Shown here: in pieces, positions 27,569 to 35,589 of the stretch
How positions within the stretch are numbered: position 1 is the stretch's first letter
Layout: each line of letters starts with the position of its first letter
NCBI RefSeq assembly: GCF_000178455.1
Contig: NZ_ADNU01000023.1
Span: forward strand, 62,001 to 126,000
Direction: 5' to 3'
From: Brevibacterium mcbrellneri ATCC 49030
GTDB lineage: Bacteria > Actinomycetota > Actinomycetes > Actinomycetales > Brevibacteriaceae
Length of the DNA stretch: 64,000 nt
Translations under genes and position numbers: made by a program
Notes under the pieces: generated by a model
The model's database searches: none
What the model was told of the DNA's origin: nothing
What the model saw: the letters and a program-made list of their open reading frames with translations, nothing else

Positions 27569-28082
27569 GGTGTCCTCCCGTGGGTGCGACGATGTCGGTA
27601 TGTGAAGCTGTGACGGTAATGCGCCCGGCTGTGTCACTGTTGAAAACGAATGGAATCCCAGGAAGAGCTACCCGGGTTTCCACATGTGCGGTGACAGTTG
27701 AACCTGGGGTGTCACATTTTTCTGAACAGGAAAATTTCACGCGGTGCGGTGTCCCGGTGAGACCAAAATCATCCAGGTGTAAAGACGCGGTAGCGTTGGC
27801 GCGGGCATGTGCAGTGTCTGGGTGTCTGGAAGCGTAACGGGCCGCGTCGATCGCAATAGCTTGCGTGGCATAGGTGCCCGCTTGCAGCGTGCTGATTGCT
27901 ATGACGATGTACACGACAGGCACCAGCAACACCACCGAAGCAAAAATGAACTCAATGGCGGCGGTTCCGGATTCGTCCCTGGCGCTTGCATGACCCGCGG
28001 TTCCACGCAGGGTCTCTCTGCCAGGACCCGGGGCCGTCAACTGTCTAGTCATGTGCACTGCACCTTGGCTCTTAGGACTCAT
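27534..28082 (-). CDS. TadE-like pseudopilin (second)
   Basis: From ATG 28082, overlapping the stop of the preceding gene, the protein has 182 aa; an internal ATG at 28052 has a somewhat better RBS (AAGGTG) and is a real alternative. Residues after the basic start carry the TadE signature: ESGTAAIEFIFASVVLLVPVVYIVIAI, that is, a G..A.EF prepilin-like cleavage zone plus one membrane helix. Two Cys (CSEKC) in the extracytoplasmic part could pair. Role: minor pilin-like part of the Tad pilus or secretion device. Confidence 0.8.
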   Translation of the reverse strand: MSPKSQGAVHMTRQLTAPGPGRETLRGTAGHASARDESGTAAIEFIFASVVLLVPVVYIVIAISTLQAGTYATQAIAIDAARYASRHPDTAHARANATASLHLDDFGLTGTPHRVKFSCSEKCDTPGSTVTAHVETRVALPGIPFVFNSDTAGRITVTASHTDIVAPTGGHHDITHGITGSP

Positions 28083-28482
28083 ACACCGGTTCAACGAATG
28101 CGCGTCCCTGCCTGGTCATGACACCGGTGGGACCCCACATTCCAATCACGGGCACTGCAGTTGTCACTTCCACGACAGCCACGTCATCGCCGTGAACACT
28201 GTCGAATCCCACATTGATTGGCCCTGCGAACCGTTCGCCAAGGGAACTCACAATCAGAGTCCGAGTCACCTCGCGTGCGTCATCAGCGTTGCCATCTCCC
28301 ATAGCAAGAACCCGGGCGCCAGCCACGGCGGCATCGGTGACGGTATTGCGCACGTGAATAGTCAGACACACTTGTAATACACCGGCGAACACCAACGATA
28401 AGAGTGCTGCAACGAGCACAAATTCGGCTACCGCTGAACCACGATCCGATTTCAGGTGTGTAAGAGAATTGCTGGGTCGCAT
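28072..28482 (-). CDS. TadE-like pseudopilin (first)
   Basis: 136 aa with RGSAVAEFVLVAALLSLVFAG near the N-terminus, the TadE pattern with conserved Glu after the predicted processing site, one membrane helix and an exposed C-terminal domain. It lies 7 nt after the small pilin gene and overlaps the next TadE-like gene. It probably assembles as a minor pilin. Confidence 0.85.
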   Translation of the reverse strand: MRPSNSLTHLKSDRGSAVAEFVLVAALLSLVFAGVLQVCLTIHVRNTVTDAAVAGARVLAMGDGNADDAREVTRTLIVSSLGERFAGPINVGFDSVHGDDVAVVEVTTAVPVIGMWGPTGVMTRQGRAFVEPVYES

Positions 28483-28489
28483 GAGGGAA

Positions 28490-28717
28490 TTACCCCGCGT
28501 TGCGCACCTTGTTCATTGAATCATTGAAGAAATTCGTAAACGCTTCACCGGCCAGGGCCCACAGGGCAACGACCAACGCCGCGGTCATAACAGTAATCAA
28601 AACCCAACCCGGCACATCGCCGCGATCTGAGCGTCGGTAGCGGGCACCTCGGGGGCGGGGACGGGGAGTAAACGCAAGTAAAAGGGTGGACATAAAGGCG
28701 TAGAACCGGACAAACAT
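28490..28717 (-). CDS. Flp-type small pilin candidate (DUF4244-like)
   Basis: 75 codons (67 from the internal Met at 28693). A basic N-terminus is followed by RSDRGDVPGWVLITVMTAALVVALWAL, a single hydrophobic helix, and a short tail (FNDSMNKVRNAG). Its size and place between TadC and TadE genes are those of the Flp major pilin in actinobacteria, but the classical Glu at position +5 of mature pilins is not evident. No prepilin peptidase gene is in the window. Confidence 0.75.
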   Translation of the reverse strand: MFVRFYAFMSTLLLAFTPRPRPRGARYRRSDRGDVPGWVLITVMTAALVVALWALAGEAFTNFFNDSMNKVRNAG

Positions 28718-28731
28718 AGCTCCTCCTTGAG

Positions 28732-29670
28732 CTAAAGACCTACTTTGAGAACTGCCAACGACGGATAAACAGCGAACAGGACGGTAATGGGAAGAACGAA
28801 AAGCACAACAGGGACAAGCATCCCTACTTCCTTCTTGCCCGAAAGTTCCATGAGTTTGCGACGACCCTCCTCTCGAACATCGGCGGCCTGAGCACGCAAC
28901 ACCTCAGAAAGCGGCGTGCCACGGGACAGTGCAATTGCAAGCCCGTCAACGAACTGAATGAGGCTCTGGATATTGGTGCGACGAGCCATTGCGTCCAGCG
29001 CATCTACCAGTGATGTGCCAGTGCGCGCCTGAGCTAATGCGATCCGCAGTTCGTCACTGAGCTCGCCTGTTGCGGTGTGACACACGCGGTTAAGAGCGTC
29101 GACGGTTCCCTCACCAGCAGTAATGGACAGTGCTAAGAGTTCAGCAATGGTGGGGAATTCGGCCAGTATGCGCTCTTCACGCTTCTTGACCGCCTGGGTG
29201 AGGAGCCAATCGTTAAGAAAATGGCCACCTACGCCACCAAGAACAATCAGAACAACACACACCACAGGGTTGAAACCGCGCGCCACAATGATCACCGTGC
29301 ACATGAGCGCACCCACCACAAGGCCGGCGATAATGAGCAACACCTGACGGGCACGGAAACTGTCGACCGTGTGTGACGGGCCCAGTTTTGAGAGTCGCAG
29401 AGTCACTGACACATCGGTCGTCATGCGCGAGTTCAGCCAGTGAAGAGCTCGGTGAGCGAAATGACGGGCAAGACCACCAAACCCAGTCTCAGTCGGGGCG
29501 GTGAGGTGGTACTTCTCTTCAGCCACTTGAGTAGTCCGCAAATACGGGCCGATGCGATCCTCTAACCGCGGACGCCGCATCACAGGCAAGGACAGTACAA
29601 AGAACGTCAGCGACAAACCAACAGAAAGCCCAAGCGCGCCAATAACAAGCGGGTGATCGATCGACATCAT
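28732..29670 (-). CDS. tadC: Tad pilus inner-membrane platform protein TadC (GspF domain)
   Basis: 312 aa. One hydrophobic segment lies at the start, then two near residues 110-150, a T2SS-F-type cytoplasmic domain (LALSITAGEGTVDALNRV, RRTNIQSLIQFVDGLAIALSRGTPL) and a C-terminal helix near 285-305. Start ATG 29670 overlaps the TadB stop. With TadB it forms the platform that couples the CpaF motor to pilin assembly. Confidence 0.9.
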   Translation of the reverse strand: MMSIDHPLVIGALGLSVGLSLTFFVLSLPVMRRPRLEDRIGPYLRTTQVAEEKYHLTAPTETGFGGLARHFAHRALHWLNSRMTTDVSVTLRLSKLGPSHTVDSFRARQVLLIIAGLVVGALMCTVIIVARGFNPVVCVVLIVLGGVGGHFLNDWLLTQAVKKREERILAEFPTIAELLALSITAGEGTVDALNRVCHTATGELSDELRIALAQARTGTSLVDALDAMARRTNIQSLIQFVDGLAIALSRGTPLSEVLRAQAADVREEGRRKLMELSGKKEVGMLVPVVLFVLPITVLFAVYPSLAVLKVGL

Positions 29671-30539
29671 CGTAAAACCCGCGCCTCTTCAGGCAATCGC
29701 CCGATCCGCTTCATGACACTGTAGGCACACAGCGAAATGACCAAACCCACAACCAACAAAACAGTGCCTTGGGCAGTGTTATACGCATCCGCGGTTTCCG
29801 GGCGGGTGGCAAGGAGCCCCAACACCACCCACGGGGCAGCCACACCCAGCTTGGCTCCTGTCACAGTCCACGACTGGCGGGCTGTTAACTCAGCACGGGT
29901 ACGAGCATCCTCCCGCAGAAACTGGCTCAGCGTTTTGAGCATCGCACCCAAATCCGTCCCACCCACTTCGCGGGTGATGTGCAAAGCTGCCACCATGCGG
30001 TCAGCAACCGGATCAGCCGCCGACTCTTTAAACCGATTGAGGGCCAGACTAAACGAACCGGTAGCACGGTACTCACGGGCAAAGACCTCGAACAAGGGCC
30101 GCAACGCAACTGGACCGCGGGCACTCAAGCCGCATACCGCCTCGGGCAGGGAAAGCCCCGCGCGCACCCCGGAACTCAAATGGTCGATGGCTTCCGGCCA
30201 CAACGTGCGGCGGGAGACCGAGGTCTTGCGGGCCCGGATCTTCACGATCTGGTACGGCGCGACCGTTGCGAACAACCCAAAACACACGGCAATGGGTAAC
30301 GCGGGCGAAAACACGTACGTCACCGAAGCAACCATCAACCCGCACACTAAGCACACCGTGAAAAGCTGTGCCGGGCTCACCCGGTGAAGCCCCGCAGCCC
30401 TGAGCTCATCGCGCGTGCGCAGAATAAAAGCGGGTGGGGACTTCTTCTGGGCCGGCGCTTCCCACATGGACCACCACACGCAAAACAGCCCCGCCCCAAG
30501 AGTGAGGCCACACAGCGCACCAGCCAACGACGTGGTCAT
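29667..30539 (-). CDS. tadB: Tad pilus inner-membrane platform protein TadB (GspF domain)
   Basis: 290 aa. Hydrophobic segments lie at the N-terminus, near residues 60-100 and at the C-terminus. The T2SS-F domain includes DHLSSGVRAGLSLPEAV and HITREVGGTDLGAMLKTLSQFLRED. ATG 30539 overlaps the TadA stop and its own end overlaps TadC by ATGA, so the three genes are translationally coupled. Confidence 0.9.
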   Translation of the reverse strand: MTTSLAGALCGLTLGAGLFCVWWSMWEAPAQKKSPPAFILRTRDELRAAGLHRVSPAQLFTVCLVCGLMVASVTYVFSPALPIAVCFGLFATVAPYQIVKIRARKTSVSRRTLWPEAIDHLSSGVRAGLSLPEAVCGLSARGPVALRPLFEVFAREYRATGSFSLALNRFKESAADPVADRMVAALHITREVGGTDLGAMLKTLSQFLREDARTRAELTARQSWTVTGAKLGVAAPWVVLGLLATRPETADAYNTAQGTVLLVVGLVISLCAYSVMKRIGRLPEEARVLR

Positions 30540-31762
30540 GCCGCCTCCAAAATGTGGTGGATATCTTTGCCCACGCGGGCAAAGCGCTCGCCGAGGTGGG
30601 TAAACCCAGTGCCGCGGACTAAAGCTCCGCGCTCTGTAGCGTGGAAAACGGTTTCAAGTTCAACTGTGTTGTTTTCCATTCCGCCGGGGATGGCAGCGAT
30701 TTCGTCGACCCGGCGGGTGCCGGATGGGTCGAGTTTGACGTGCACAATTAAGTCGATGCACGTTGCGACCGTGGGGGTCACGAACGCTGAGCCGATGTTG
30801 GGGCCGGCTAAAAGCGGGAGGGTGCACATTTTGGTGACCGCTGCACGTGCGGAGTTCGCGTGCAGGGTGCCCAGTGTGGGGAGGCCACTGTTGGCGGCGA
30901 CGAGGAGGTCAAAGCTTTCGGCTTCGCGGACCTCGCCCACGATGATCCGTGACGGGCGCATACGCAGCGCTTCTTTTACGAGCTTGCGCAATGTGACTTC
31001 ACCGGCACCTTCAAGCGACGGTTGACGGCATTGGAGCGCGACCCAGTCACGTGTGGGCAGGGACAGTTCAAACACTTCTTCGCACGTGATGACGCGCTCG
31101 CGGGCTGGGATCGAGCCTGCTAAAGCGTTGAGCATGGTGGTCTTACCCGCTTGGGTCGCTCCAGAGACGATGATGTTGGCTCCTGCGATCACTGCTGCGT
31201 CAAGAAACTCGGCTGCTGGTGGGGTAATCGTTCCGTTTTCCACCAGGTCTCGCAGGGAGCGCGTGCGCGAAATGAACTTGCGGATGTTGACGCTGGGGTA
31301 CTTGCGGGTGATGTCGGGGAGCACTACGTGCAGGCGCGAACCGTCAGGAAGGCTGGCGTCGACGAAAGGGCTGGACAGGTCTACGCGTCTGCCGGTTGTG
31401 CGAAGCATCCGTTCGATCAAGTCGTAGATGTCTGTTTCGGTCAGGATGGTGGTGGTGAGTTCGGAAACTCCGCGCCGACTGATGAAAACACCTTGTGGTC
31501 CGTTGATCCAGATTTCTTCAATGTCCGGGTCGTCGAGGTACTTCTGTAAGGTGCCGAAGCCCGCGACGTCGTCGAGAATGCTTTGGAACGCCTCTTCTGG
31601 GTTGGACAGTACGGGGAGGTTTCCCTTGAGAGTGCGCTCGTCGTAGTCAGCGATGACATCTTTGATGACGTCGCGTGAAGCGGCGGTATCTATTCGGGGG
31701 TCTATTCCAGTTGCGCGAATTCGGTCACGCACTTCCGAGGTGATGATGTCGACAGCGTCCAT
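30536..31762 (-). CDS. tadA: Tad pilus assembly ATPase TadA/CpaF
   Basis: 408 aa, a complete CpaF-type secretion ATPase. It has an N-terminal domain, then Walker A SGATQAGKTTML, Asp box and Walker B RIIVGEVREAE (the family usually has GEVRGAE), and the His box TLHANSARAA. It powers pilus assembly from the cytoplasm. It is the first gene of the seven-gene pilus operon and is divergent from prfB. No TadZ/CpaE gene precedes it here, unlike in several actinobacteria. Confidence 0.92.
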   Translation of the reverse strand: MDAVDIITSEVRDRIRATGIDPRIDTAASRDVIKDVIADYDERTLKGNLPVLSNPEEAFQSILDDVAGFGTLQKYLDDPDIEEIWINGPQGVFISRRGVSELTTTILTETDIYDLIERMLRTTGRRVDLSSPFVDASLPDGSRLHVVLPDITRKYPSVNIRKFISRTRSLRDLVENGTITPPAAEFLDAAVIAGANIIVSGATQAGKTTMLNALAGSIPARERVITCEEVFELSLPTRDWVALQCRQPSLEGAGEVTLRKLVKEALRMRPSRIIVGEVREAESFDLLVAANSGLPTLGTLHANSARAAVTKMCTLPLLAGPNIGSAFVTPTVATCIDLIVHVKLDPSGTRRVDEIAAIPGGMENNTVELETVFHATERGALVRGTGFTHLGERFARVGKDIHHILEAA

Positions 31763-31839
31763 GATGTCTCCAACCGGATTTGCGGGTGCTCAACAATTTA
31801 GCCCGCTGAATGCTGAATGGGAATACCCTTAACAAAATC

Positions 31840-31848
31840 TGTGGATAA
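31840..31848. promoter_or_regulatory. Perfect DnaA box between tadA and prfB
   Basis: TGTGGATAA, the exact complement of TTATCCACA, in the 190-bp divergent intergenic region. It may be a chance match alone, but see the nearby cluster at 33644-33861. Confidence 0.45.
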
Positions 31849-31952
31849 CTTTTCGAGGTTGTGCCGTGTAGTTGTGGCCCGAGGTTGAGTTACGGGGTGG
31901 CACCTTAGCGAGTGGAACTGCGTGGGGTTGGGTGAAGTAGAGTAGAAGCATT

Positions 31953-33083
31953 ATGGCCATTGACTTTCCAAGCGAGATCGCTTCACTGCAGCAAACGTTT
32001 TCCTCAATTCGTGAAGTGTCTGACGTTGAACAGCTGAAGTCTGAAGTAGCGGAGCTCACCGAGGCCGCCGCCGCTCCTGACCTGTGGGACGACCCCGATG
32101 TTGCGCAGGCCATCACCTCCAAGCTCAGCCACAAGCAGGGCACGTTGGAAAAGCTCCAAAAGTTTGACCAGCGCATTGAAGACGTTGAGCTTTTGGTCTC
32201 GATGGGTGAAGACGAAGGCGATGAGGACGCTTTGAATGAAGCGGCCGCAGAGGTTGAAAAGCTTAAGTCTGAATTGGCTGCGCTGGAGATCTCGACTCTA
32301 CTGTCTGGCGAATTTGATGAGCGTTCAGCTGTGATTACGGTTCGTGCTGGTGCTGGTGGCGACGACGCGACTGACTGGGCACAGATGCTCACTCGCATGT
32401 ATATCCGTTGGGCTGAGAACCGTGGCTACAAGGTTGAAGAGCTGGACACGTCGTATGCGGAAGGTGCGGGCGTGAAGTCAGCGACCGTCCAGGTAAACGC
32501 GCCGTACGCGTATGGAACGCTCTCGGTAGAAGCGGGTACGCACCGGCTTGTGCGCATTTCGCCTTTCGATAACCAGGGCCGCCGCCAGACCTCCTTTGCC
32601 GCTGTTGAAGTGGTTCCTCTGATTGAGCAGACCGACCACATCGACATCGACGAAAACGACCTCCGCATTGATGTGTTCCGTTCTTCGGGACCTGGTGGTC
32701 AGTCGGTGAACACCACGGACTCGGCGGTGCGTATTACGCACGTCCCTACGGGTGTGGTTGTGTCGATGCAGAACGAGAAGTCCCAGATTCAGAACCGTGC
32801 CGCTGCGATGCGTGTTTTGCAGTCGCGCCTGTTGCAGCTGAAGCGGGAAGAGGAAGAGGCGCAGAAGAAGGACCTGGCTGGTGACATTAAGGCCAGTTGG
32901 GGTGACCAGATGCGGTCGTATGTCACGCACCCGTATCAGATGGTGAAGGACTTGCGTACGGGTTATGAAGTGAATAATCCGCAGGCGGTGTTTGACGGGG
33001 ATATTGACGACTTCTTAGAGGCGGGGATCCGCTGGCGTAAGGAAGAAGAGAAGGCGGCCGAGGCGGCAGCCAACCAGCCGTGA
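31953..33083 (+). CDS. prfB: Peptide chain release factor 2
   Basis: 376 aa in one uninterrupted frame, so there is no autoregulatory +1 frameshift. The stop-codon-reading SPF tripeptide is present ([11 protein letters not shown]), as is the peptidyl-hydrolysis GGQ motif ([17 protein letters not shown]). It releases finished proteins at UGA and UAA. ATG 31953 has a weak RBS, and a TAGAGT box 11 nt upstream suggests a very short leader. smpB follows after 72 nt; the ftsE-ftsX pair usual between these genes is not present. Confidence 0.96.
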   Translation: MAIDFPSEIASLQQTFSSIREVSDVEQLKSEVAELTEAAAAPDLWDDPDVAQAITSKLSHKQGTLEKLQKFDQRIEDVELLVSMGEDEGDEDALNEAAAEVEKLKSELAALEISTLLSGEFDERSAVITVRAGAGGDDATDWAQMLTRMYIRWAENRGYKVEELDTSYAEGAGVKSATVQVNAPYAYGTLSVEAGTHRLVRISPFDNQGRRQTSFAAVEVVPLIEQTDHIDIDENDLRIDVFRSSGPGGQSVNTTDSAVRITHVPTGVVVSMQNEKSQIQNRAAAMRVLQSRLLQLKREEEEAQKKDLAGDIKASWGDQMRSYVTHPYQMVKDLRTGYEVNNPQAVFDGDIDDFLEAGIRWRKEEEKAAEAAANQP

Positions 33084-33155
33084 GTCTCATCTTGCGCGGG
33101 CGCTGGTAAGATATTCATCTTGTGCCTGCAAGGAATGTGAGAGGAGGGCTGGCAC

Positions 33156-33626
33156 GTGGCAAAAGACACTGGTAAGAAGACGATTGCGAAGAACCGCAAA
33201 GCGCGTCACGACTACCACATTGAAGACACATATGAGGCTGGTCTTGTTCTCACGGGTACTGAGGTGAAGTCGTTGCGTGAGGGACGTGCTTCGCTTACGG
33301 ACGGGTTCGCGTTGATTTTCCAGGGTGAAGCGTGGCTAGAGAACGTTTATATCCCTGAGTATTTGCAGGGGTCGTGGACGAACCACTCTGCGCGTAGGAA
33401 GCGGAAGCTGCTTCTGCACAAGGCTGAGATTCTGAAGATTTCGCACAAGCTGAAAGAGTCTGGTAGGACTCTGATTCCGCTGGAGCTGTACTTTGATGGT
33501 TCGCGGGTGAAGGTGGAGATCGCTGTGGCCCGAGGTAAGAAGGACTGGGATAAGCGACAGACTCTGCGCGAGAAGCAGGATCAGCGTGAGGCGCAGCGTG
33601 CGATGTCCCTCCGCCGGAATATGTAA
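33156..33626 (+). CDS. smpB: SsrA-binding protein SmpB
   Basis: 156 aa, GTG 33156 behind GGAGGG. SmpB motifs: [22 protein letters not shown] at the start, then [14 protein letters not shown], and the basic C-terminal tail ([18 protein letters not shown]) that inserts in the ribosome. It works with the tmRNA encoded 356 nt downstream to rescue stalled ribosomes. Confidence 0.96.
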   Translation: MAKDTGKKTIAKNRKARHDYHIEDTYEAGLVLTGTEVKSLREGRASLTDGFALIFQGEAWLENVYIPEYLQGSWTNHSARRKRKLLLHKAEILKISHKLKESGRTLIPLELYFDGSRVKVEIAVARGKKDWDKRQTLREKQDQREAQRAMSLRRNM

Positions 33627-33643
33627 CCGTGTCCGAAACCTCC

Positions 33644-33861
33644 TGTGGATAAAGGTCGTTTCTGTGATTATTCACACGTGTGGAAAAGCTGGGGATATCC
33701 CGGAATGACGCACTCTTTCACAATGTGGAATGTATGATCTACTGAATTATCCATAGGCTCTGACCTGCGACAACGCTATTTGTGCGACAAGGTGTGGAAA
33801 GTTTATCCACAGTGTGGATAGGGCTGTGGAATATTGCGCGAAGCGCAGGTGTTGTGTATAA
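33644..33861. promoter_or_regulatory. Cluster of seven DnaA boxes between smpB and ssrA
   Basis: Within 218 bp are: TGTGGATAA 33644-33652 (perfect); TTATTCACA 33668-33676 (fits TTATNCACA); TGTGGAAAA 33679-33687 (one mismatch); TTATCCATA 33747-33755 (one mismatch); TTATCCACA 33803-33811 (perfect); TGTGGATAG 33813-33821 (one mismatch); TGTGTATAA 33853-33861 (fits the consensus). Weaker matches lie between. The gap has no gene. No dnaA or dnaN is near, so a DnaA-titrating or regulatory site is likelier than oriC. This is inference from motif density. Confidence 0.65.
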
Positions 33862-33982
33862 CGCACGGAAAAACTTGAGGTCACGCAGGTGGATCCCTAT
33901 GGCTCCCGCAGGCTGTGTTTTTCTTGCGTTTTTGTTAGAATAGAAAGTCCCGCTTTGTGCGGGGTGTTTGGCAATTGCATAT

Positions 33983-34366
33983 GGGGATGATCGGTTTCGA
34001 CGTTGGACATTGCGTCGGGAGAAGCGGGCCGAGAATGCAGACTCAACTCGTGATGCTGTCTGTAAAAAAATAGGTGCTAAATCTAACAACCGCACCGAGT
34101 TCGCTCTCGCCGCCTAATTTAGGCCTTAATCCGCGAGCTGCGACTCCGTCAGCCTAGAGGTGCTTTCCCTCTAGATCCTGGCGTCGTTTAGAAAGCCACT
34201 GCTGCTCACACATGTTGGGGGTGTGAGTGGGACTTTTACTCAACTCCGTTCGTTGGGATAGTGTGTTCGTGCGCTCCCCAGGACCTAAGACACATTTACA
34301 CGTACTGCGCCCGGAGAAGAATCGACAATTTGCCGACGGACGCGGGTTCAATTCCCGCCATCTCCA
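33983..34366 (+). ncRNA. ssrA: Transfer-messenger RNA
   Basis: The gene begins GGGGATGATCGGTTTCGAC and ends with the T-arm GGGTTCAATTCCCGCC and the acceptor strand CATCTCC plus A, which pairs with the 5' GGGGATG. The 3' CCA is not encoded. The reading frame for the tag starts at GCT 34076 and ends at TAA 34115-34117, giving AKSNNRTEFALAA, a typical actinobacterial ending. Pseudoknot arms are visible as CTAGAGG/CCTCTAG near 34155-34175 and CTCACAC/GTGTGAG near 34205-34227. Only the exact terminal base is uncertain. Confidence 0.95.
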
Positions 34367-34373
34367 CAAAAGC

Positions 34374-34416
34374 GAAGTCTCGGGACATCGTTCACTCGAT
34401 GTCCCGAGACTTTTTA
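34374..34416 (+). terminator. Terminator of the tmRNA gene
   Basis: A perfect 15-bp stem (34376-34390 with 34397-34411, AGTCTCGGGACATCG / complement) around TTCACT is followed by a T-run. The first 36 bases of this unit recur exactly at 35287-35322. Confidence 0.92.
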
Positions 34417-34565
34417 TATTGGGGCGTTGAGTCATGTGGTTTTCTCTACACTCTAAGCTCTTTTTCTCGAGGGTTGTAGAGTAACAGGGCGATTTTCGCG
34501 CGAAAACGTGAACAAAACGAACAAAAAGGGTGTTTACTCTACAATCCTGATCGAGAAGTGTAGAG
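34374..34565 (+). repeat. tmRNA-side repeat module, copy 1
   Basis: Three blocks recur downstream in the same order: 34374-34409 (36 bp, exact), 34431-34450 (20 bp, exact) and 34461-34565 (105 bp, exact). The module contains nested inverted repeats: TTTTCTCTACAC (34440-34451) facing GTGTAGAGGAAA (34558-34569), TTGTAGAGTAACA (34474-34486) facing TGTTTACTCTACAA (34531-34544), and the palindrome TTTTCGCGCGAAAA in the centre. Confidence 0.95.
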
Positions 34566-34592
34566 GAAATCGCTCTTGCGTGTGCGCCAACT

Positions 34593-35159
34593 GTGTCGAA
34601 GGTGAGAGACTTCTCTGGCTTGTGGGAAACTTTGAATGTGAATGAGATCATATGGGGATTTTCTTCCGGGCAGTGGGGTGCGGTCGCTGCCATTGGAAGC
34701 CTGATCACGGCGATTATCACTTATCGGGTTGCTGCACAGAATCGAAAATTAACGCTGAGTATTCATCGCCTGAGTGGTCCGTATCCAGTGATGCGTATCT
34801 GTCGGGAGAGAAGTACGAGCCTGAGCGAACCGGCGCACTTGATGATTGTGAGAGTCGAGAACATAGGCCGAATTGCTTGTGAGGTTTCTCCGCCCGTCAT
34901 CGACACTAATCGTATTGGGAAGCGCGTGGTAGTGGATCCACATCTCCGGTTCGAGGGGCCGATCCGGCGGGTGCGTATCGAGCCTTCCAGGCATGTCGAT
35001 TGGACACTCAATATTGACAAGCTCTCAGAAGCTGACAAGAAGAGGGTCGTCTATGTTCACCTTGAGACCCGTGCCACCGGCGGCAATGTGAAGCGGCAAA
35101 AGGTCTTATTGGGTGACTCCTCGAGGCTCATCGATCGGCTGCCTTTGCTGTGGCACTAA
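34593..35159 (+). CDS. Hypothetical protein with one N-terminal membrane segment
   Basis: 188 codons from GTG 34593; TTG or GTG starts a few codons later are equally possible because no RBS stands out. A hydrophobic segment (about residues 28-46, WGAVAAIGSLITAIITY) is followed by a basic, soluble domain (RKLTLSIHRLSG onward). No family is recognised. It is the only gene between the two copies of the repeat module behind ssrA, so it is probably cargo of a small inserted element. Confidence 0.6.
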   Translation: MSKVRDFSGLWETLNVNEIIWGFSSGQWGAVAAIGSLITAIITYRVAAQNRKLTLSIHRLSGPYPVMRICRERSTSLSEPAHLMIVRVENIGRIACEVSPPVIDTNRIGKRVVVDPHLRFEGPIRRVRIEPSRHVDWTLNIDKLSEADKKRVVYVHLETRATGGNVKRQKVLLGDSSRLIDRLPLLWH

Positions 35160-35168
35160 GAACTATTG

Positions 35169-35245
35169 AGGTGGGTGCATGAGATCCGGATTTTGCACCT
35201 ACCCGCTCCGGTTTTGCACCCGCCCTTGCTGAAAATGCACCCACA
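35169..35245. mobile_element. IS21-like terminal remnant (multiple GGTGCAAAA repeats)
   Basis: GTGGGTGCAT (35171-35180) faces ATGCACCCAC (35235-35244) as a perfect 10-bp inverted repeat. Between them, read on the minus strand, are GGGTGCAAAAC and AGGTGCAAAAT, 20 bp apart. Repeated GGTGCAAAA units near the ends are characteristic of IS21-family insertion sequences. No transposase is present, so this would be a solo end or miniature derivative. Confidence 0.5.
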
Positions 35246-35286
35246 TAGAACACTCGTATCAATACCTACGTGGTGACAACCCATGT

Positions 35287-35518
35287 GAAGTCTCGGGACA
35301 TCGTTCACTCGATGTCCCGAGATTTATTGTGTTAATGGGTGTTGGTGTGTCGGGTCATCGTTCCCTTTTTGTGGGTGGGTGTGTCATGTGGTTTTCTCTA
35401 CATCCCAAGTCCATTTTTCTCGAGGGTTGTAGAGTAACAGGGCGATTTTCGCGCGAAAACGTGAACAAAACGAACAAAAAGGGTGTTTACTCTACAATCC
35501 TGATCGAGAAGTGTAGAG
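35287..35518 (+). repeat. tmRNA-side repeat module, copy 2
   Basis: The same three blocks as copy 1 are found at 35287-35322, 35383-35402 and 35414-35518. About 39 bp of extra sequence is inserted after the terminator block. The terminator hairpin itself is intact, but its T-run is altered (GATTTATTG). Nothing encoding a tmRNA end precedes this copy. Confidence 0.95.
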
Positions 35519-35589
35519 TAAACGGTTTCTGTTTGAGTGGTCGGGGGAGGGGCTCAAGAGCGTAGGGTCTACGGTGTGAACAATATCGG

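Noticed and set aside
31953-33083. Programmed +1 frameshift in prfB
   Set aside because: The 376-codon frame is continuous from the start to the stop with no early in-frame TGA.
33644-33861. oriC
   Set aside because: Many DnaA boxes, but no dnaA, dnaN or other origin genes nearby; the neighbours are smpB and ssrA.
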